A program made the position numbers and the translations under genes. A DNA stretch of 64,000 nucleotides from Nocardioides exalbidus (GTDB lineage Bacteria; Actinomycetota; Actinomycetes; Propionibacteriales; Nocardioidaceae). Below are positions 32,744 to 42,140 of the stretch, piece by piece. The stretch is from NCBI RefSeq assembly GCF_900105585.1, contig NZ_FNRT01000002.1:682001-746000 (forward strand). The letters run 5' to 3'. A model generated the notes under the pieces. It was not told where the DNA came from, made no database searches, and saw nothing but the letters and a program-made list of their open reading frames with translations. Positions within the stretch are counted from its first letter, which is position 1. The number at the start of each line of letters is the position of its first letter.

Positions 32744-33899
32744 GGGCGGTCCCGGCGCGGTGGGCGAGCTCCTGGCGGACGAGCGGCAGCAGGTCGCGGC
32801 CGTAGTCGACGGCGTCCTGCAGCGGGTCGTAGCCGCGGATGAGCACGGTGTTCACGCCGATCTCGACGTAGTCGAGGATCGCCGCCGCGACCGTCTCGGG
32901 CGAACCGACCAGCGCGGTGGAGTTGCCGCCACCGCCGACGGCCGTCGTGGTCGGCGTCCAGAGGCAGCGATCGTGCACGTCGCCCTTCTCGGCCACCGCG
33001 AGCAGCCGCTGCGAGCCCGCGTTCTGCGGGCCCTGGCCCTGCGGGTGGATCCGCCCGACCTTCTCCTTGAACGCCTGGCCGACGACACCGTTGATCGTGT
33101 CGAGGATGCCGTGCGCGCGCTCCCACGCCTCCTCGTCGGTCCGCCCGAGGATCGGGCGGAAGGAGACCGAGATGCGCGGCGCCGCCGGACGTCCGGCTGC
33201 CGCCGCCTCGCGTGCGACCGTGGCGATCTGCTCGCCGGTCTCGGCGAGCGGCTCGCCCCAGAGCATGTAGGTGTCGGCCCGCTTGGCGCCCACGGTGTAG
33301 GCCGCCGGGGAGCTGCCCCCGAAGAACAGCTCGAGGTGGCGGTCCTCGAAGGGGTGGACCTGCGGGTCGAAGCCCTCGAAGCGGTAGTAGCTGCCCTGGA
33401 AGTCGCGCGGGCCCGTCGTGTCCCACGACTGGCGCAGGACCTGGAGGTACTCGTCGGTGCGCGCGTAGCGCTCGTCGTGCGGCAGGTAGTCGCCCTCGCG
33501 GCGCTGCTCGGTGTCGTTGCCGCCCGTGACGATGTTGAGCGCGACACGGCCCTTCGAGAAGTGGTCGAGGGTGGCGAAGGTGCGCGAGGCCAGGGTCGGG
33601 TGCACGACGCCGGGGCGGTGCGCGACGAGCAGGCCGAGGCGCTCGGTGCGGGAGGCGGCGTACGCGGCCACCTGGGTGCCCTCGGACCAGCCGGAGCCGT
33701 AGCCGATGAGCACGCGGTCGAAGCCGCCGTCCTCGTGGGCCTGGGCGAAGCGCGCGGTGTAGTCGGGGTCGACGACGGGACCGGACGAGCGGCGGATCTC
33801 GGAGGAGTCGGCGGTGCCGATCATGCCGAGGATCTCGACGGAGTCGTAGGGCGCGGGGGTGGGCGCGGGGGTGGGCGAGGGGGTGGGCGAGGTGGTCAT
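32733..33899 (-). CDS. SsuD-like luciferase-family FMNH2-dependent monooxygenase (copy 1)
   Basis: The 388-residue protein is a luciferase-fold (TIM barrel) monooxygenase: FARFAQAHEDGGFDRVLIGYGSGW-type N-terminus, RVALNIVTGGNDTEQRREGD (residues about 119-138), HDERYARTDEYLQVLRQSW, and FFGGSSPAAYTVGAKRAD. These match alkanesulfonate monooxygenase SsuD and its relatives, which cleave C-S bonds to release sulfite. Residues 3-17 are a Ser/Pro/Thr/Ala repeat (TSPTPSPTPAPTPAP) not expected in the family; a later start is possible. It overlaps the CoA-transferase and follows the second copy. Confidence 0.87.
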   Translation of the reverse strand: MTTSPTPSPTPAPTPAPYDSVEILGMIGTADSSEIRRSSGPVVDPDYTARFAQAHEDGGFDRVLIGYGSGWSEGTQVAAYAASRTERLGLLVAHRPGVVHPTLASRTFATLDHFSKGRVALNIVTGGNDTEQRREGDYLPHDERYARTDEYLQVLRQSWDTTGPRDFQGSYYRFEGFDPQVHPFEDRHLELFFGGSSPAAYTVGAKRADTYMLWGEPLAETGEQIATVAREAAAAGRPAAPRISVSFRPILGRTDEEAWERAHGILDTINGVVGQAFKEKVGRIHPQGQGPQNAGSQRLLAVAEKGDVHDRCLWTPTTTAVGGGGNSTALVGSPETVAAAILDYVEIGVNTVLIRGYDPLQDAVDYGRDLLPLVRQELAHRAGTARAS

Positions 33900-33932
33900 G
33901 GTGGTTCCTTCTCTCGGGGGTCGCGGACGTTC

Positions 33933-35054
33933 TCAGACGAGGGCGAGGCGCCGGTCGGCGCCGGCGCGGACCAGGTCGATGACGGGGGCGTACGACGTCG
34001 CGTCGGCCAGGGGGTCGAAGCCGCGGATGAGCAGGGTGGTGACGCCGAGGGCGACGTAGTCGAGCAGCGCGTCGGCGACCTGCTCCTGCGTGCCGACGAG
34101 GGCGGTCGAGTTGCCGGTCGCGCCGGTGACCTTCGCCAGCGCGGTCCACAGCCGCTTGTCGTGGACGTCGCCCTTGTCGGCGGCGTCCAGCAGGCGCTGC
34201 GACCCGACGGCGTTGCGGCCGTCGAGGCCGAAGGTCCGCCGGGTGGTGCCCCAGCGCTCCTGGGTCGCGGCGAGGATCTGCTCGGCGCGCGCCCAGGCCT
34301 CGGCCTCGGTGTCGGCGACGATCGGGCGCAGGCTGACGCTGAACCGCGGGTCACGGCCGTAGGGCGCCGCGGCGGCGCGGACCTGCTCGATGCGCTCGCG
34401 GATGCCGTCGAGCGGCTCGCCCCAGAAGGCGTACGCGTCGGCGTGCTTGCCGCCGACCCGGATGGCGTCCTCGGACGCGCCGCCGAAGTAGACCGGGATG
34501 CCGCCGGGCGCGGGGCGGACGGCCGACCAGGCGCCCTCCACCCGGTAGAACTCGCCCTCGTGGTCGAACGGCTCCTCCGACTCCCACTCGCGGCGCAGGA
34601 CCGTGAGGAAGTCGTCGGTGCGGCGGTAGCGCGTGGTCTTGTCGGAGAAGTCGCCGTCGCGAGCCTGGTCGACGTCGTCGCCGCCGGTGATGACGTGCAT
34701 CGCGACCCGGCCGGGGTGGAAGGCGTCGAGGGTGGCGTAGGCGCGGGCAGCCAGGGTGGGGGCGAGGAAGCCCGGGCGGTGGGCGAGCAGCACGCCGAGG
34801 CGGTCCGTCGACTGGAGGACGTGGGACGCCACCAGGAAGCCGTCGGGTGTCGCCGAGGAGTGCGCGATGAGCACCCGGTCGAAGCCCGCGGCCTCGTGCG
34901 CCTGCGCCAGCCGGGCGGCGTACGCCGGGTTGACGGTCGGCCCGACCGGGACGCCGGCCTCGGTCTGGGCCGAGATCCCGTCGACGCGGTTGTGCTCCGA
35001 CGGGGCGATGCTGGTCTCCTGCGTGGCGGTGATGCCGATGAGCTCGATGGTCAT
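33933..35054 (-). CDS. SsuD-like luciferase-family FMNH2-dependent monooxygenase (copy 2)
   Basis: The 373-residue protein is a paralogue of the next gene: ARLAQAHEAAGFDRVLIAHSS, RVAMHVITGGDDVDQARDGD, KTTRYRRTDDFLTVLRREWES, YFGGASEDAIRVGGKHADAYAFWGEPLD and GDVHDKRLWTALAKVTGATGNSTALVG. The start ATG at 35052-35054 overlaps the ABC ATPase stop (ATGA), so translation is coupled to the transporter. Two different SsuD-like enzymes in one operon suggest two sequential or alternative C-S substrates, or a heteromeric enzyme. Confidence 0.88.
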   Translation of the reverse strand: MTIELIGITATQETSIAPSEHNRVDGISAQTEAGVPVGPTVNPAYAARLAQAHEAAGFDRVLIAHSSATPDGFLVASHVLQSTDRLGVLLAHRPGFLAPTLAARAYATLDAFHPGRVAMHVITGGDDVDQARDGDFSDKTTRYRRTDDFLTVLRREWESEEPFDHEGEFYRVEGAWSAVRPAPGGIPVYFGGASEDAIRVGGKHADAYAFWGEPLDGIRERIEQVRAAAAPYGRDPRFSVSLRPIVADTEAEAWARAEQILAATQERWGTTRRTFGLDGRNAVGSQRLLDAADKGDVHDKRLWTALAKVTGATGNSTALVGTQEQVADALLDYVALGVTTLLIRGFDPLADATSYAPVIDLVRAGADRRLALV

Positions 35055-36109
35055 CAGGACTCCTGGGTCTCGGTGATCTGGGCACGCCACTCGCCGGCGA
35101 CGTGGCACGCGGCCTCGCGCTCGTCGGCCAGGGCGACCGGACGGGGCTGCGTGGCGCACGCGTCGTGGGCGAAGCGGCAGCGGTTGGCGAAGACGCACGC
35201 CTCGGGCGAGGTCCACACGCGCGCCCCGGCCGGCGGCCGGAGCTGGTCGGGCCGCAGGCGGTCGACGTGGGTGACGCTCGGGGCGAAGGCGGTCAGCAGC
35301 CCCGTGTAGGGGTGGGCGGGGCGCTCGAGGACGTCCTGGATCGGACCCTGCTCGACGACGCGGCTCCGGTAGAAGACCGCCACCCGGTCGGCGATCCCCG
35401 CGAGTGAGCTGAGGTCGTGGGCGATGATCACGACCGCGAGGTCGAGCTCGCGGCGCAGCCGGTCGAGCAGGCTGAGCACCAGGTTGCGGTTGGAGACGTC
35501 GAGGGCGGAGACGGGCTCGTCGCAGAAGAGCAGCTGCGGGCGGGTCGAGATGGCGCGGGCCAGCGACACGCGCTGCCGCTGGCCGCCGGACAGCTGGCGG
35601 GGACGGCGTCGCAGCATCGACTCCGGCTCCAGCCCGACCAGGCGGAGCGACTCGGCCACCCGCTCGTCCCGCTCGGCACGCGACAGGGTGCCCGCGATGT
35701 CGAGGGGCTCGCGGACCAGCTCGGCGACCGTGAGGTCGGGATCGAGGGAGCGCAGCGGGTCCTGGAAGACGAGCTGCACCTGGCCGGATCGGCGGAAGTC
35801 GCGCAGCGCTCGTCCCTTCAGCGCGCCCATGTCCTGGCCGTCGAACTCGATGCGGCCGGACCGCGGGCGGACGAGGCCCACGGTGGCCCGGGCGAGGGTG
35901 GTCTTGCCCGAGCCGGTCTCACCGATGATGCCGACGATCTCGCCGGGACGGACCTGGAGGCTGGCGTCGGTGAGCGCCGCGCCGGTGCCGAGGTTCGTGC
36001 CCTTGCGGGGCCGGGCGTAGGACACCGACAGGTCGGTGACCCGCAGCAGCGGGACCACCCGTGCCCCGGCGTGGTCGAGCGCCTCGGCGCGTTCGCGGGT
36101 GGCGGTCAT
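35054..36109 (-). CDS. Dpp/Opp-type ABC transporter ATPase (OppF-like)
   Basis: The 351-residue ATPase has Walker A GETGSGKTT (about 72-80), QLVFQDPLRSLDPDLTV (Q-loop), LSGGQRQRVSLARAI (signature), Walker B LLFCDEPVSALD and HDLSS (H-loop). A C-terminal oligopeptide-transporter extension with four Cys (CVFANRCRFAHDAC...C) resembles the iron-sulfur or metal-binding tail of DppD/OppF-type proteins. With the adjoining ATPase it makes a pair typical of peptide/nickel importers. Start ATG 36107-36109 overlaps the upstream ATPase stop. Confidence 0.92.
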   Translation of the reverse strand: MTATRERAEALDHAGARVVPLLRVTDLSVSYARPRKGTNLGTGAALTDASLQVRPGEIVGIIGETGSGKTTLARATVGLVRPRSGRIEFDGQDMGALKGRALRDFRRSGQVQLVFQDPLRSLDPDLTVAELVREPLDIAGTLSRAERDERVAESLRLVGLEPESMLRRRPRQLSGGQRQRVSLARAISTRPQLLFCDEPVSALDVSNRNLVLSLLDRLRRELDLAVVIIAHDLSSLAGIADRVAVFYRSRVVEQGPIQDVLERPAHPYTGLLTAFAPSVTHVDRLRPDQLRPPAGARVWTSPEACVFANRCRFAHDACATQPRPVALADEREAACHVAGEWRAQITETQES

Positions 36110-37104
36110 GCGAACGCTCCTTCGAGCTCGTCGATGCGGGCGCAGCGCGCGGCGCGGCCCTCGCCCAGGTCGGCCAGCGGGACCGGTCCCGAGGTGCAGG
36201 CATCGGTGGCGAAGCGGCAGCGGGGGGCGAACCGGCAGCCCGGCATCTGCTCCCCCACCGAGGGCGGCTGGCCGGGGATGATCTCGAGCGAGCGCCGCTC
36301 CCAGGTGCCGATCGTGGCCACGCCCATCAGCGCCTGCGTGTAGGGGTGCCGCGGGCGGGCGAGCACCTCCTCGGTGGTGCCGCTCTCGACGATCTCGCCG
36401 CCGTACATCACGAGGATCCGCTCGCAGGTCTCGGCGACGACCGCGAGGTCGTGGGTCACCAGCAGGAGCGACAGCCCGTGGCTCTCGCGGAGCCTCCCGA
36501 GCAGGTCGAGGATCTCGGCCTGGATCACCACGTCGAGCGCGGTGGTCGCCTCGTCGGCGATGAGCAGCTCGGGCTCGCAGGAGACCGAGATGGCGATGAG
36601 CACGCGCTGCTGCATGCCGCCGGAGAGCTGGTGGGGGTACTGGTGGAAGACGCCCTCGGGGTCGTGCAGCCCGACCTCGGTGAAGAGCTCGACGGCCCGG
36701 TGGTGCGCGTCCGCCCGCGAGAGGCCGCGCTTCACGCGCAGCTGCTCGGCGAGCTGGTGGCCGACGGTCAGGGACGGGTTGAGGTACGACGCCGAGTCCT
36801 GGAACACCGCACCGAGCCGGGTGCCCCGGACGTCGTTCCACGTGCGCCGGCTCGCGCCGGTCAGCTCGGTGCCGCCGAGCACGATGCGGCCGTGGTCGAC
36901 CTCGCCGGTCTTCGGCAGCAGGCCGAGCACCGAGCGGCAGGTGAGGGTCTTGCCGCTGCCGGACTCGCCCACGAGGCCGACGGACTCGCCGCGGCCGATC
37001 GTGAACGAGACGTCGTGCACGGCGACGAGGTGGTCGCCGACCGACACCTGGAGGTCGCTCACCTCGAGGACCGGGCTGCCCGGGCGGGAGGTCTGGTCAG
37101 GCAT
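36106..37104 (-). CDS. Dpp/Opp-type ABC transporter ATPase (OppD-like)
   Basis: The 332-residue ATPase has Walker A GESGSGKTLT (about 44-53), AVFQDSASYLNPSLTV, HQLSGGMQQRVLIAISVS (signature), Walker B LLIADEATTALD, and HDLAVVAETC. The C-terminal tail again has paired Cys (PGCRFAPRCRFATDAC). GMQQRVLIA is the OppD/DppD variant of the signature. ATG 37102-37104 overlaps the permease stop by 8 bases. The tail and pairing mark a peptide/nickel-family importer rather than SsuB. Confidence 0.92.
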   Translation of the reverse strand: MPDQTSRPGSPVLEVSDLQVSVGDHLVAVHDVSFTIGRGESVGLVGESGSGKTLTCRSVLGLLPKTGEVDHGRIVLGGTELTGASRRTWNDVRGTRLGAVFQDSASYLNPSLTVGHQLAEQLRVKRGLSRADAHHRAVELFTEVGLHDPEGVFHQYPHQLSGGMQQRVLIAISVSCEPELLIADEATTALDVVIQAEILDLLGRLRESHGLSLLLVTHDLAVVAETCERILVMYGGEIVESGTTEEVLARPRHPYTQALMGVATIGTWERRSLEIIPGQPPSVGEQMPGCRFAPRCRFATDACTSGPVPLADLGEGRAARCARIDELEGAFA

Positions 37105-37999
37105 GGGTGGTCTCCTTCCGCGCGGCGCGGGTCTCGGAGCGGGTGGCAGCGCGAGCAGCACGGGACGGCGTACGCCGCCGGGGTGCGTCGCCGGTCGCCT
37201 CGCGGACCGCGTCGGCGAGCAGGTTGAGGGAGCCGACCGTCGCCATCATCAGCAGGCCCGGGAAGACGGGCGCCCACGGCTGCTGGGCGAGGTAGTCCAG
37301 GTCGGAGGCGAGCATCCCGCCCCACGTGGGAGCCGGCGGCGAGACGCCGAGCCCGAGGAACGACAGCGACGCGACGACCAGCAGCGCCGAGCCGGTGGCC
37401 TGGGCGGAGGTGACCGCCACGTTGGGCAGCACCTTGCTCCAGATGTGCTTGCGCAGCGTCCACCACTCCGTGGCGCCCATCAGCTCGGCCGCCTCGACGT
37501 ACTGCTGGCGGCGCATGCCCATGGCGACCGCGCGGGTCACGCGGTAGAAGATCGGGCTGATCAGCACGCCGATCGCGAACATCGCCTGCTGGAGGCCGTT
37601 GCCGAGCGTGCCGGCGACGGCGATGGCGAAGACGGTGAACGGGAGGATGACGAGCGTGTCGCTGATGCGCAGCGACAGCCACTCGAGACGCGGCCCGAGC
37701 CAGGCCGACGCGAGGCCGGACGGCACGCCCAGGGCGGCACCGATGACGACCGCCTCGAAGGCGCCCACGACCGAGAGCCGCGTGCCCGACATCAGCCGGC
37801 TGAGCACGTCGCGGCCGACGTAGTCGGTGCCGAGCCAGTGGGTGGCGGACGGCCCCTCGAGCACGTGGTCGGTGTACTGCCGCAGCGGGTCGTGCGGGGC
37901 GAGCGCGCCACCGAAGACGGTGAGGAACGCGATGCCCGCCAGGACGACCATCGCGAAGCGTGCCGTCGGGATCCGCCACAGGTTGCGCAGCGTGGTCAT
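37097..37999 (-). CDS. Dpp/Opp-type ABC transporter permease (DppC-like)
   Basis: The 300-residue protein has an N-terminal helix and about five more membrane segments. GTDYVGRDVLSRLMSGTR (about residues 58-75) and the EAA loop EAAELMGATEWWTLRKHIWSKVLPN (about 177-201) mark the DppC/OppC type. ATG 37997-37999 overlaps the first permease stop. It pairs with the gene before it to form the membrane channel. Confidence 0.92.
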   Translation of the reverse strand: MTTLRNLWRIPTARFAMVVLAGIAFLTVFGGALAPHDPLRQYTDHVLEGPSATHWLGTDYVGRDVLSRLMSGTRLSVVGAFEAVVIGAALGVPSGLASAWLGPRLEWLSLRISDTLVILPFTVFAIAVAGTLGNGLQQAMFAIGVLISPIFYRVTRAVAMGMRRQQYVEAAELMGATEWWTLRKHIWSKVLPNVAVTSAQATGSALLVVASLSFLGLGVSPPAPTWGGMLASDLDYLAQQPWAPVFPGLLMMATVGSLNLLADAVREATGDAPRRRTPSRAARAATRSETRAARKETTHA

Positions 38000-39063
38000 C
38001 GCAGGGCCCCCTCTCGGCGGGCGGTCGGGTCGAGCGCCTTCTGCAGGACGTTCACGAGCGAGCTCGCGACGACCACCACGACGGCGGTGACCAGGAGCGT
38101 GCCGAGGACGACCGGTACGTCGCCCCGCTCGGCGGACTGCAGGGCGAGCTGGGCGACTCCCGGGAGGCCGAAGAGCCGCTCGGTGATCACGGCGCCGCCG
38201 ACGATGAGCGGGATCGCGAGGCCGATCACGGCGAGGGTCGGGGCGGCGGCGTTGCGCAGCACGTGTCCGAAGAGGACCCGTGACCTGCCGTAGCCGCGCA
38301 TCTCCGCACCGATCGCGTAGTTCTCCCCCAGCGCGGTCACCATCGAGGTGCGGAGCTGGCGGGCGATCGAGGCGGCGACGTCGAGGCTGAGCGCGAGCGA
38401 CGGCAGGATCGAGAAGCGCAGCCACTGCGCCGGGTCCTGGTCGATCGGCACGTAGCCGCCCGAGGGCAGCAGCTGCAGCTTGACCGAGAAGATCACGATC
38501 AGCGCCATGCCGATCACGAACGGCGGCAGGGTGGCGAGCACCGAGCACACGAGGGTGACCACGCGGTCGAAGAAGCCGCCGTTGCTCAGCGCGGCACCGA
38601 TCCCGGAGCCGCCGCCGATGAGGATGGCGAGCACCAGCGCGAGGGCCGCGATCGACAGGTCGACCGGCAGCGCCTGCTTGATGCTGTCGGCGACCGGGAT
38701 CGTGGTGAACCACGAGCGGCCGAGGTCGCCCTGCACGGCGCTGCCGACCCACGAGACGTACTGCTCGACCAACGGGCGGTCGAGGCCGAACTCGTGGTTC
38801 ATCCGGGCGATGTCCTCGGGCGTGGCGGTCTCGCCGAGGACGGCCGCGGCCGGGTTGCTGTCGCTGAGCGCGCCGAGCGCGAAGGCGATGACCGAGGCGA
38901 GCAGCAGCACCGTGACGGCGACGGCGAGGCCGCCGGCGACCGCACGGACCAGGGGTACGACGCGGCGCGGGCGCACGACCTCGGTCGCGGTCGACGGACC
39001 GGGCGCGGGCGGCGGGGCGTCGGGCGCGGTCGTGCCGGTGTCGGGTGCGACGGTGAGGCTCAC
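37996..39063 (-). CDS. Dpp/Opp-type ABC transporter permease (DppB-like)
   Basis: The 355-residue protein has a Pro/Ala-rich N-terminal tail, a first membrane helix at about 40-65, a periplasmic domain with ATPEDIARMNHEFGLDRPLVEQY and GDLGRSWFTTIPV, and later helices with GYGRSRVLFGHVLRNAAAP (EAA-type loop). These are DppB/OppB features. Its GTG start (39061-39063) overlaps the substrate-binding-protein stop. The 35-residue tail before the first helix is longer than usual. Confidence 0.9.
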   Translation of the reverse strand: MSLTVAPDTGTTAPDAPPPAPGPSTATEVVRPRRVVPLVRAVAGGLAVAVTVLLLASVIAFALGALSDSNPAAAVLGETATPEDIARMNHEFGLDRPLVEQYVSWVGSAVQGDLGRSWFTTIPVADSIKQALPVDLSIAALALVLAILIGGGSGIGAALSNGGFFDRVVTLVCSVLATLPPFVIGMALIVIFSVKLQLLPSGGYVPIDQDPAQWLRFSILPSLALSLDVAASIARQLRTSMVTALGENYAIGAEMRGYGRSRVLFGHVLRNAAAPTLAVIGLAIPLIVGGAVITERLFGLPGVAQLALQSAERGDVPVVLGTLLVTAVVVVVASSLVNVLQKALDPTARREGALR

Positions 39064-40625
39064 GCCGTGACGCCTTCGAAGCGACGCAGGCTCGGCCGGG
39101 TCGGGAGCCCGCTGACGCCCTTGCGGGCGATGACGGCCGGCACCAGCGTGAGGAAGGTGTTCGGGAAGGTGGTGACCGCGATCTTCGTCGCCTCCTGGAG
39201 GAGGGCGGGGTAGGCCGGGTCGTCGGTCGGGGTGTTCTTGACCTTCTCCAGCTGCGCCTCGAGCTCGGGGCTGGTCGTGCGGCCGGGGTTCATCAGGCCC
39301 TCGGCGCCGAAGAGCACCTGGAATGCCTGCACCGGCGACTCGCGCCCGGCGAAGCCGTCGTAGGCCAGCGCCTTGGAGTGCTCGAGGTAGACCAGCTGCG
39401 TGTGCTGGGTGGCCGGGATCGAGTCGATCGTCGCCTCGATGCCGACCTCCTTCAGCTGCGCCTGGATCAGCTCGACCGCCGCGTCGCTCTGGCCGCTGCT
39501 GGTGAAGACCGCCTTGATCGGGGTCTTGAGCCCGGCGTCCTGGAGGATCTGGCGCGACTTGTCGGGGTCGTAGGCGTAGATGCTCGCCAGCTCCGGGTTG
39601 TAGCCGACGTAGCCGGGCGGGAAGGGCTGGTAGCTGACGTCGCCGACGCCGAAGGCGGCGACCTGCTTGAGCTTCTCGCGGTCGATGGCGTACTTCATCG
39701 CCTCGACGACGGCCGGGTCGTCGAAGGGCGCCATGGTCGCGTTCACGTCGAGCACGCTGACGAACATGGTGTTGATCACCTGGACGTCGAGACCGGCGTC
39801 CTTGGCCTGCTGCAGCTGCGCGCCGCCGAGGCGGGCGAGGTTGAACTGGCCGGAGCGGGCCGCGGCGACCGCGGTCGACGGGTCGGGCTGCGGGTAGAGC
39901 TCGAAGTTCTCGACCTTGATCTCGTCGGCGGCGGAGAAGTTCGGGTTCTTCTTGAGCGTCGCGTGGTCGTTCTGGACGTACGCCGTCAGGGTGAACGGCC
40001 CCGACCCGGCCGGCTGCGTCGCCAGCGCGTCGACGTCCTTCTCGAAGGCGGCCGGGTTCACGACCATGCCGGTCTTGCCGGCGAAGAGCAGCGGGTACTG
40101 GTAGTCGACCTCGGTCAGCTCGATGACGACGTCGAGGTCGCCGTCCGCCTTCACCGACTTGATCGTCGCCATCTGGGGCGCGATCAGCGACCCGTCCTGG
40201 GTGCGACCGCGCTCGATCGACTTCGCGACCGCGGTGGCGTCGAGCGGGCTGCCGTCGCTGAACTTCAGGTCCGGCTGGAGGGTGAACGTCACCACCTTGC
40301 CGGAGTCGTCGTAGGCCCACTTCTCGGCCAGCCACGGGGTGGCGTTGCCCTGGTCGTCGAGGGCGGTGATGGCGTCGTAGGTGAGGGCGAGCATCTGCAC
40401 GTCGGAGCCCGCGGACGACGTCACCGGGTCCCAGGTGGTCGGCAGCTGCCAGGCCCACTTGATGGTGCCGGTGCCGCCGGCGGCACCGCTGCTGCCCACG
40501 GTGGAGGTGCCGCCGCAGGCCTCGAGGCCGAGCACGAGGCCGGCGGCGAGGCTCAGGCCGAGGAAACCGCGGCGGGACGGGGTGAGGACGGGGCTGAGGG
40601 CGGGGTTGGTGCTGGCGCGCGTCAT
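39060..40625 (-). CDS. Family 5 substrate-binding lipoprotein of the ABC importer
   Basis: The 521-residue protein has a combined twin-arginine and lipobox leader: SRRGFLGLS (17-25) and LEAC (Cys37). The mature domain has the SBP family 5 pattern: [49 protein letters not shown], and [16 protein letters not shown]. It is the extracytoplasmic receptor for peptide, nickel or other larger solutes. Together with the two permeases and two ATPases it makes a complete importer. A family-5 receptor is unexpected for sulfonates, which normally use SsuA/TauA. Confidence 0.92.
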   Translation of the reverse strand: MTRASTNPALSPVLTPSRRGFLGLSLAAGLVLGLEACGGTSTVGSSGAAGGTGTIKWAWQLPTTWDPVTSSAGSDVQMLALTYDAITALDDQGNATPWLAEKWAYDDSGKVVTFTLQPDLKFSDGSPLDATAVAKSIERGRTQDGSLIAPQMATIKSVKADGDLDVVIELTEVDYQYPLLFAGKTGMVVNPAAFEKDVDALATQPAGSGPFTLTAYVQNDHATLKKNPNFSAADEIKVENFELYPQPDPSTAVAAARSGQFNLARLGGAQLQQAKDAGLDVQVINTMFVSVLDVNATMAPFDDPAVVEAMKYAIDREKLKQVAAFGVGDVSYQPFPPGYVGYNPELASIYAYDPDKSRQILQDAGLKTPIKAVFTSSGQSDAAVELIQAQLKEVGIEATIDSIPATQHTQLVYLEHSKALAYDGFAGRESPVQAFQVLFGAEGLMNPGRTTSPELEAQLEKVKNTPTDDPAYPALLQEATKIAVTTFPNTFLTLVPAVIARKGVSGLPTRPSLRRFEGVTA

Positions 40626-40691
40626 GGTGGGCGTGTGCCTCTCGGTTCGGGTCGTACGACGGTTGGGTGGGGGTGGGTGCTGCGGCCGGGG

Positions 40692-42035
40692 TCAGCCGGC
40701 CTGCCGAGCCGCCGTGTGGCGGTTGACCGGCACGGGCAGCCCGAGATGCCCGCGCAGGTGGGTGGAGTCGTAGTCGGCGCGGAAGACGCCGCGCTCCTGG
40801 AGGATCGGGACGACCTCGTCGACGATCCGGCGGAAGTTGGCGGGGTGGTCGAGGCCGATGTTGAAGCCGTCGCAGGCCCGCGCCTCCCACCACTCGACGA
40901 GCTTGTCGGCGACCGTCGCGGCCGAGCCGACGAACTCGCTCTTGCGGAAGGCGCGGGTGGCCTCGACGGCCTGGCGCAGGGTCCAGCCGTTGTCGGCCGC
41001 CCGCTGGGTGACGGCCTTGGCCTGCGTGTAGAAGGAGCGCTCCCCGTGGACGAGGGCCTCGGCCGGGAACGGTGCGTCGAGGTCGTACTGCGTGAAGTCG
41101 TGCCAGCCGAAGGGACGCCCGAACTCCCGCAGGGCGGCGCCGAAGGTGTGGTCGCGGTCGTTGTTGGCCGCCTCGATCTCGCGGGCGTCCTCGTCGGTGT
41201 CGCCCACCACGACCTTGATGCCGGGCATGACGACGACGTGGTCGGGGTTGCGGCCGAACTTGTCGCGGGCGCGGGTCTTGATGTCGTCGTAGAAGGCCTG
41301 CCCGCTCGGGATGTCGGGCGCGTGGGTGAAGATCCCCTCCCCGACGCTCGCGCCGAGGTCGCGGCCCTGGTCGGAGTCGCCGGCCTGGAAGATCACCGGG
41401 TGGCCCTGCGCGGAGCGGACCAGGTTGAGCGGGCCGCGCACGGCGAAGTAGGTGCCCTCGTGGTCGAGGACGTGCTGCTTGCTGGCGTCGAGGAACTGAC
41501 CGGTCTCGCGGTCGCGGACGAAGGCGTCGTCCTCGTAGGAGTCCCAGAGCGCCCGGGCGAGCTCGACGTACTCCTGCGCCCGGCCGTAGCGGGTGTCGTA
41601 GTCGTAGTGCTCGTCGAGGCCGTAGTTGCCGGCGGTGCCGGCGTCACCGGTGGTCACGACGTTCCAGCCCGCACGGCCCTTGCTGATCAGGTCGAGGCTG
41701 CCGAAGCGGCGGACCAGGTTGAAGGGGCTGTTGAAGCTCGTGGTCGCCGTGCCGACCAGCCCGATGCGGCTGGTCTGCGTGGCGAGCGCGCTCAGCAGGG
41801 TGAGCGGCTCGAGCCGGTTGAGGTAGTGCGGCGGCGAGAACGGGGTGATGAACTGGCTGTCGACGATGAAGACCAGGTCGAACTTGCCGCGCTCGGCGAG
41901 CTGCGCCATCTCGACGAACCAGTCGATGTTGACGCTCGCGTCGCCCGGGATCTCGGGGTCGAGCCACAGCGTGTGGCTGCCCGGTCCGCCCGTGCCGTAC
42001 GGCACCGCTCCCAGGTGCATCTGCCTCGTGCCCAT
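40692..42035 (-). CDS. NtaA/SnaA/DmoA-type FMNH2-dependent monooxygenase
   Basis: The 447-residue protein is of the longer luciferase branch that includes nitrilotriacetate monooxygenase, DszA and dimethylsulfide monooxygenase DmoA: FVEMAQLAERGKFDLVFI, NRLEPLTLLSALATQTSRIGL, FGSLDLISKGRAGWNVVTTGDAG and YFAVRGPLNLVRSAQGHPVIFQAGDSD (near-complete flavin site). It is the first gene of the operon, 66 bases ahead of the receptor gene and 28 bases behind the shared 22-bp element. A substrate such as a sulfone, sulfide or chelate cannot be chosen from sequence. Confidence 0.88.
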   Translation of the reverse strand: MGTRQMHLGAVPYGTGGPGSHTLWLDPEIPGDASVNIDWFVEMAQLAERGKFDLVFIVDSQFITPFSPPHYLNRLEPLTLLSALATQTSRIGLVGTATTSFNSPFNLVRRFGSLDLISKGRAGWNVVTTGDAGTAGNYGLDEHYDYDTRYGRAQEYVELARALWDSYEDDAFVRDRETGQFLDASKQHVLDHEGTYFAVRGPLNLVRSAQGHPVIFQAGDSDQGRDLGASVGEGIFTHAPDIPSGQAFYDDIKTRARDKFGRNPDHVVVMPGIKVVVGDTDEDAREIEAANNDRDHTFGAALREFGRPFGWHDFTQYDLDAPFPAEALVHGERSFYTQAKAVTQRAADNGWTLRQAVEATRAFRKSEFVGSAATVADKLVEWWEARACDGFNIGLDHPANFRRIVDEVVPILQERGVFRADYDSTHLRGHLGLPVPVNRHTAARQAG

Positions 42036-42063
42036 CGACTCCCTCTCGCAGTTGGAACACCTT

Positions 42064-42085
42064 TCTCTACTAAGTTAATCGACTT
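42064..42085 (-). promoter_or_regulatory. Putative sulfur-regulon promoter/operator element, copy 2
   Basis: On the minus strand this reads AAGTCGATTAACTTAG followed by TAGAGA. It is 28 bases ahead of the first operon gene and matches 14209-14230 in 19 of 22 positions. The AT content and position suggest a promoter, an operator or both. Confidence 0.6.
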
Positions 42086-42140
42086 TGCGTGAACGATCCA
42101 ACGCGGGTCCGTGATGCGTGTCATCACGACGCGTGATCAA

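Noticed and set aside
40692-42035. Calling this enzyme DszA or DmoA by name
   Set aside because: The family is certain but the substrate is not; no dszB or dszC adjoins and the sequence alone does not decide.
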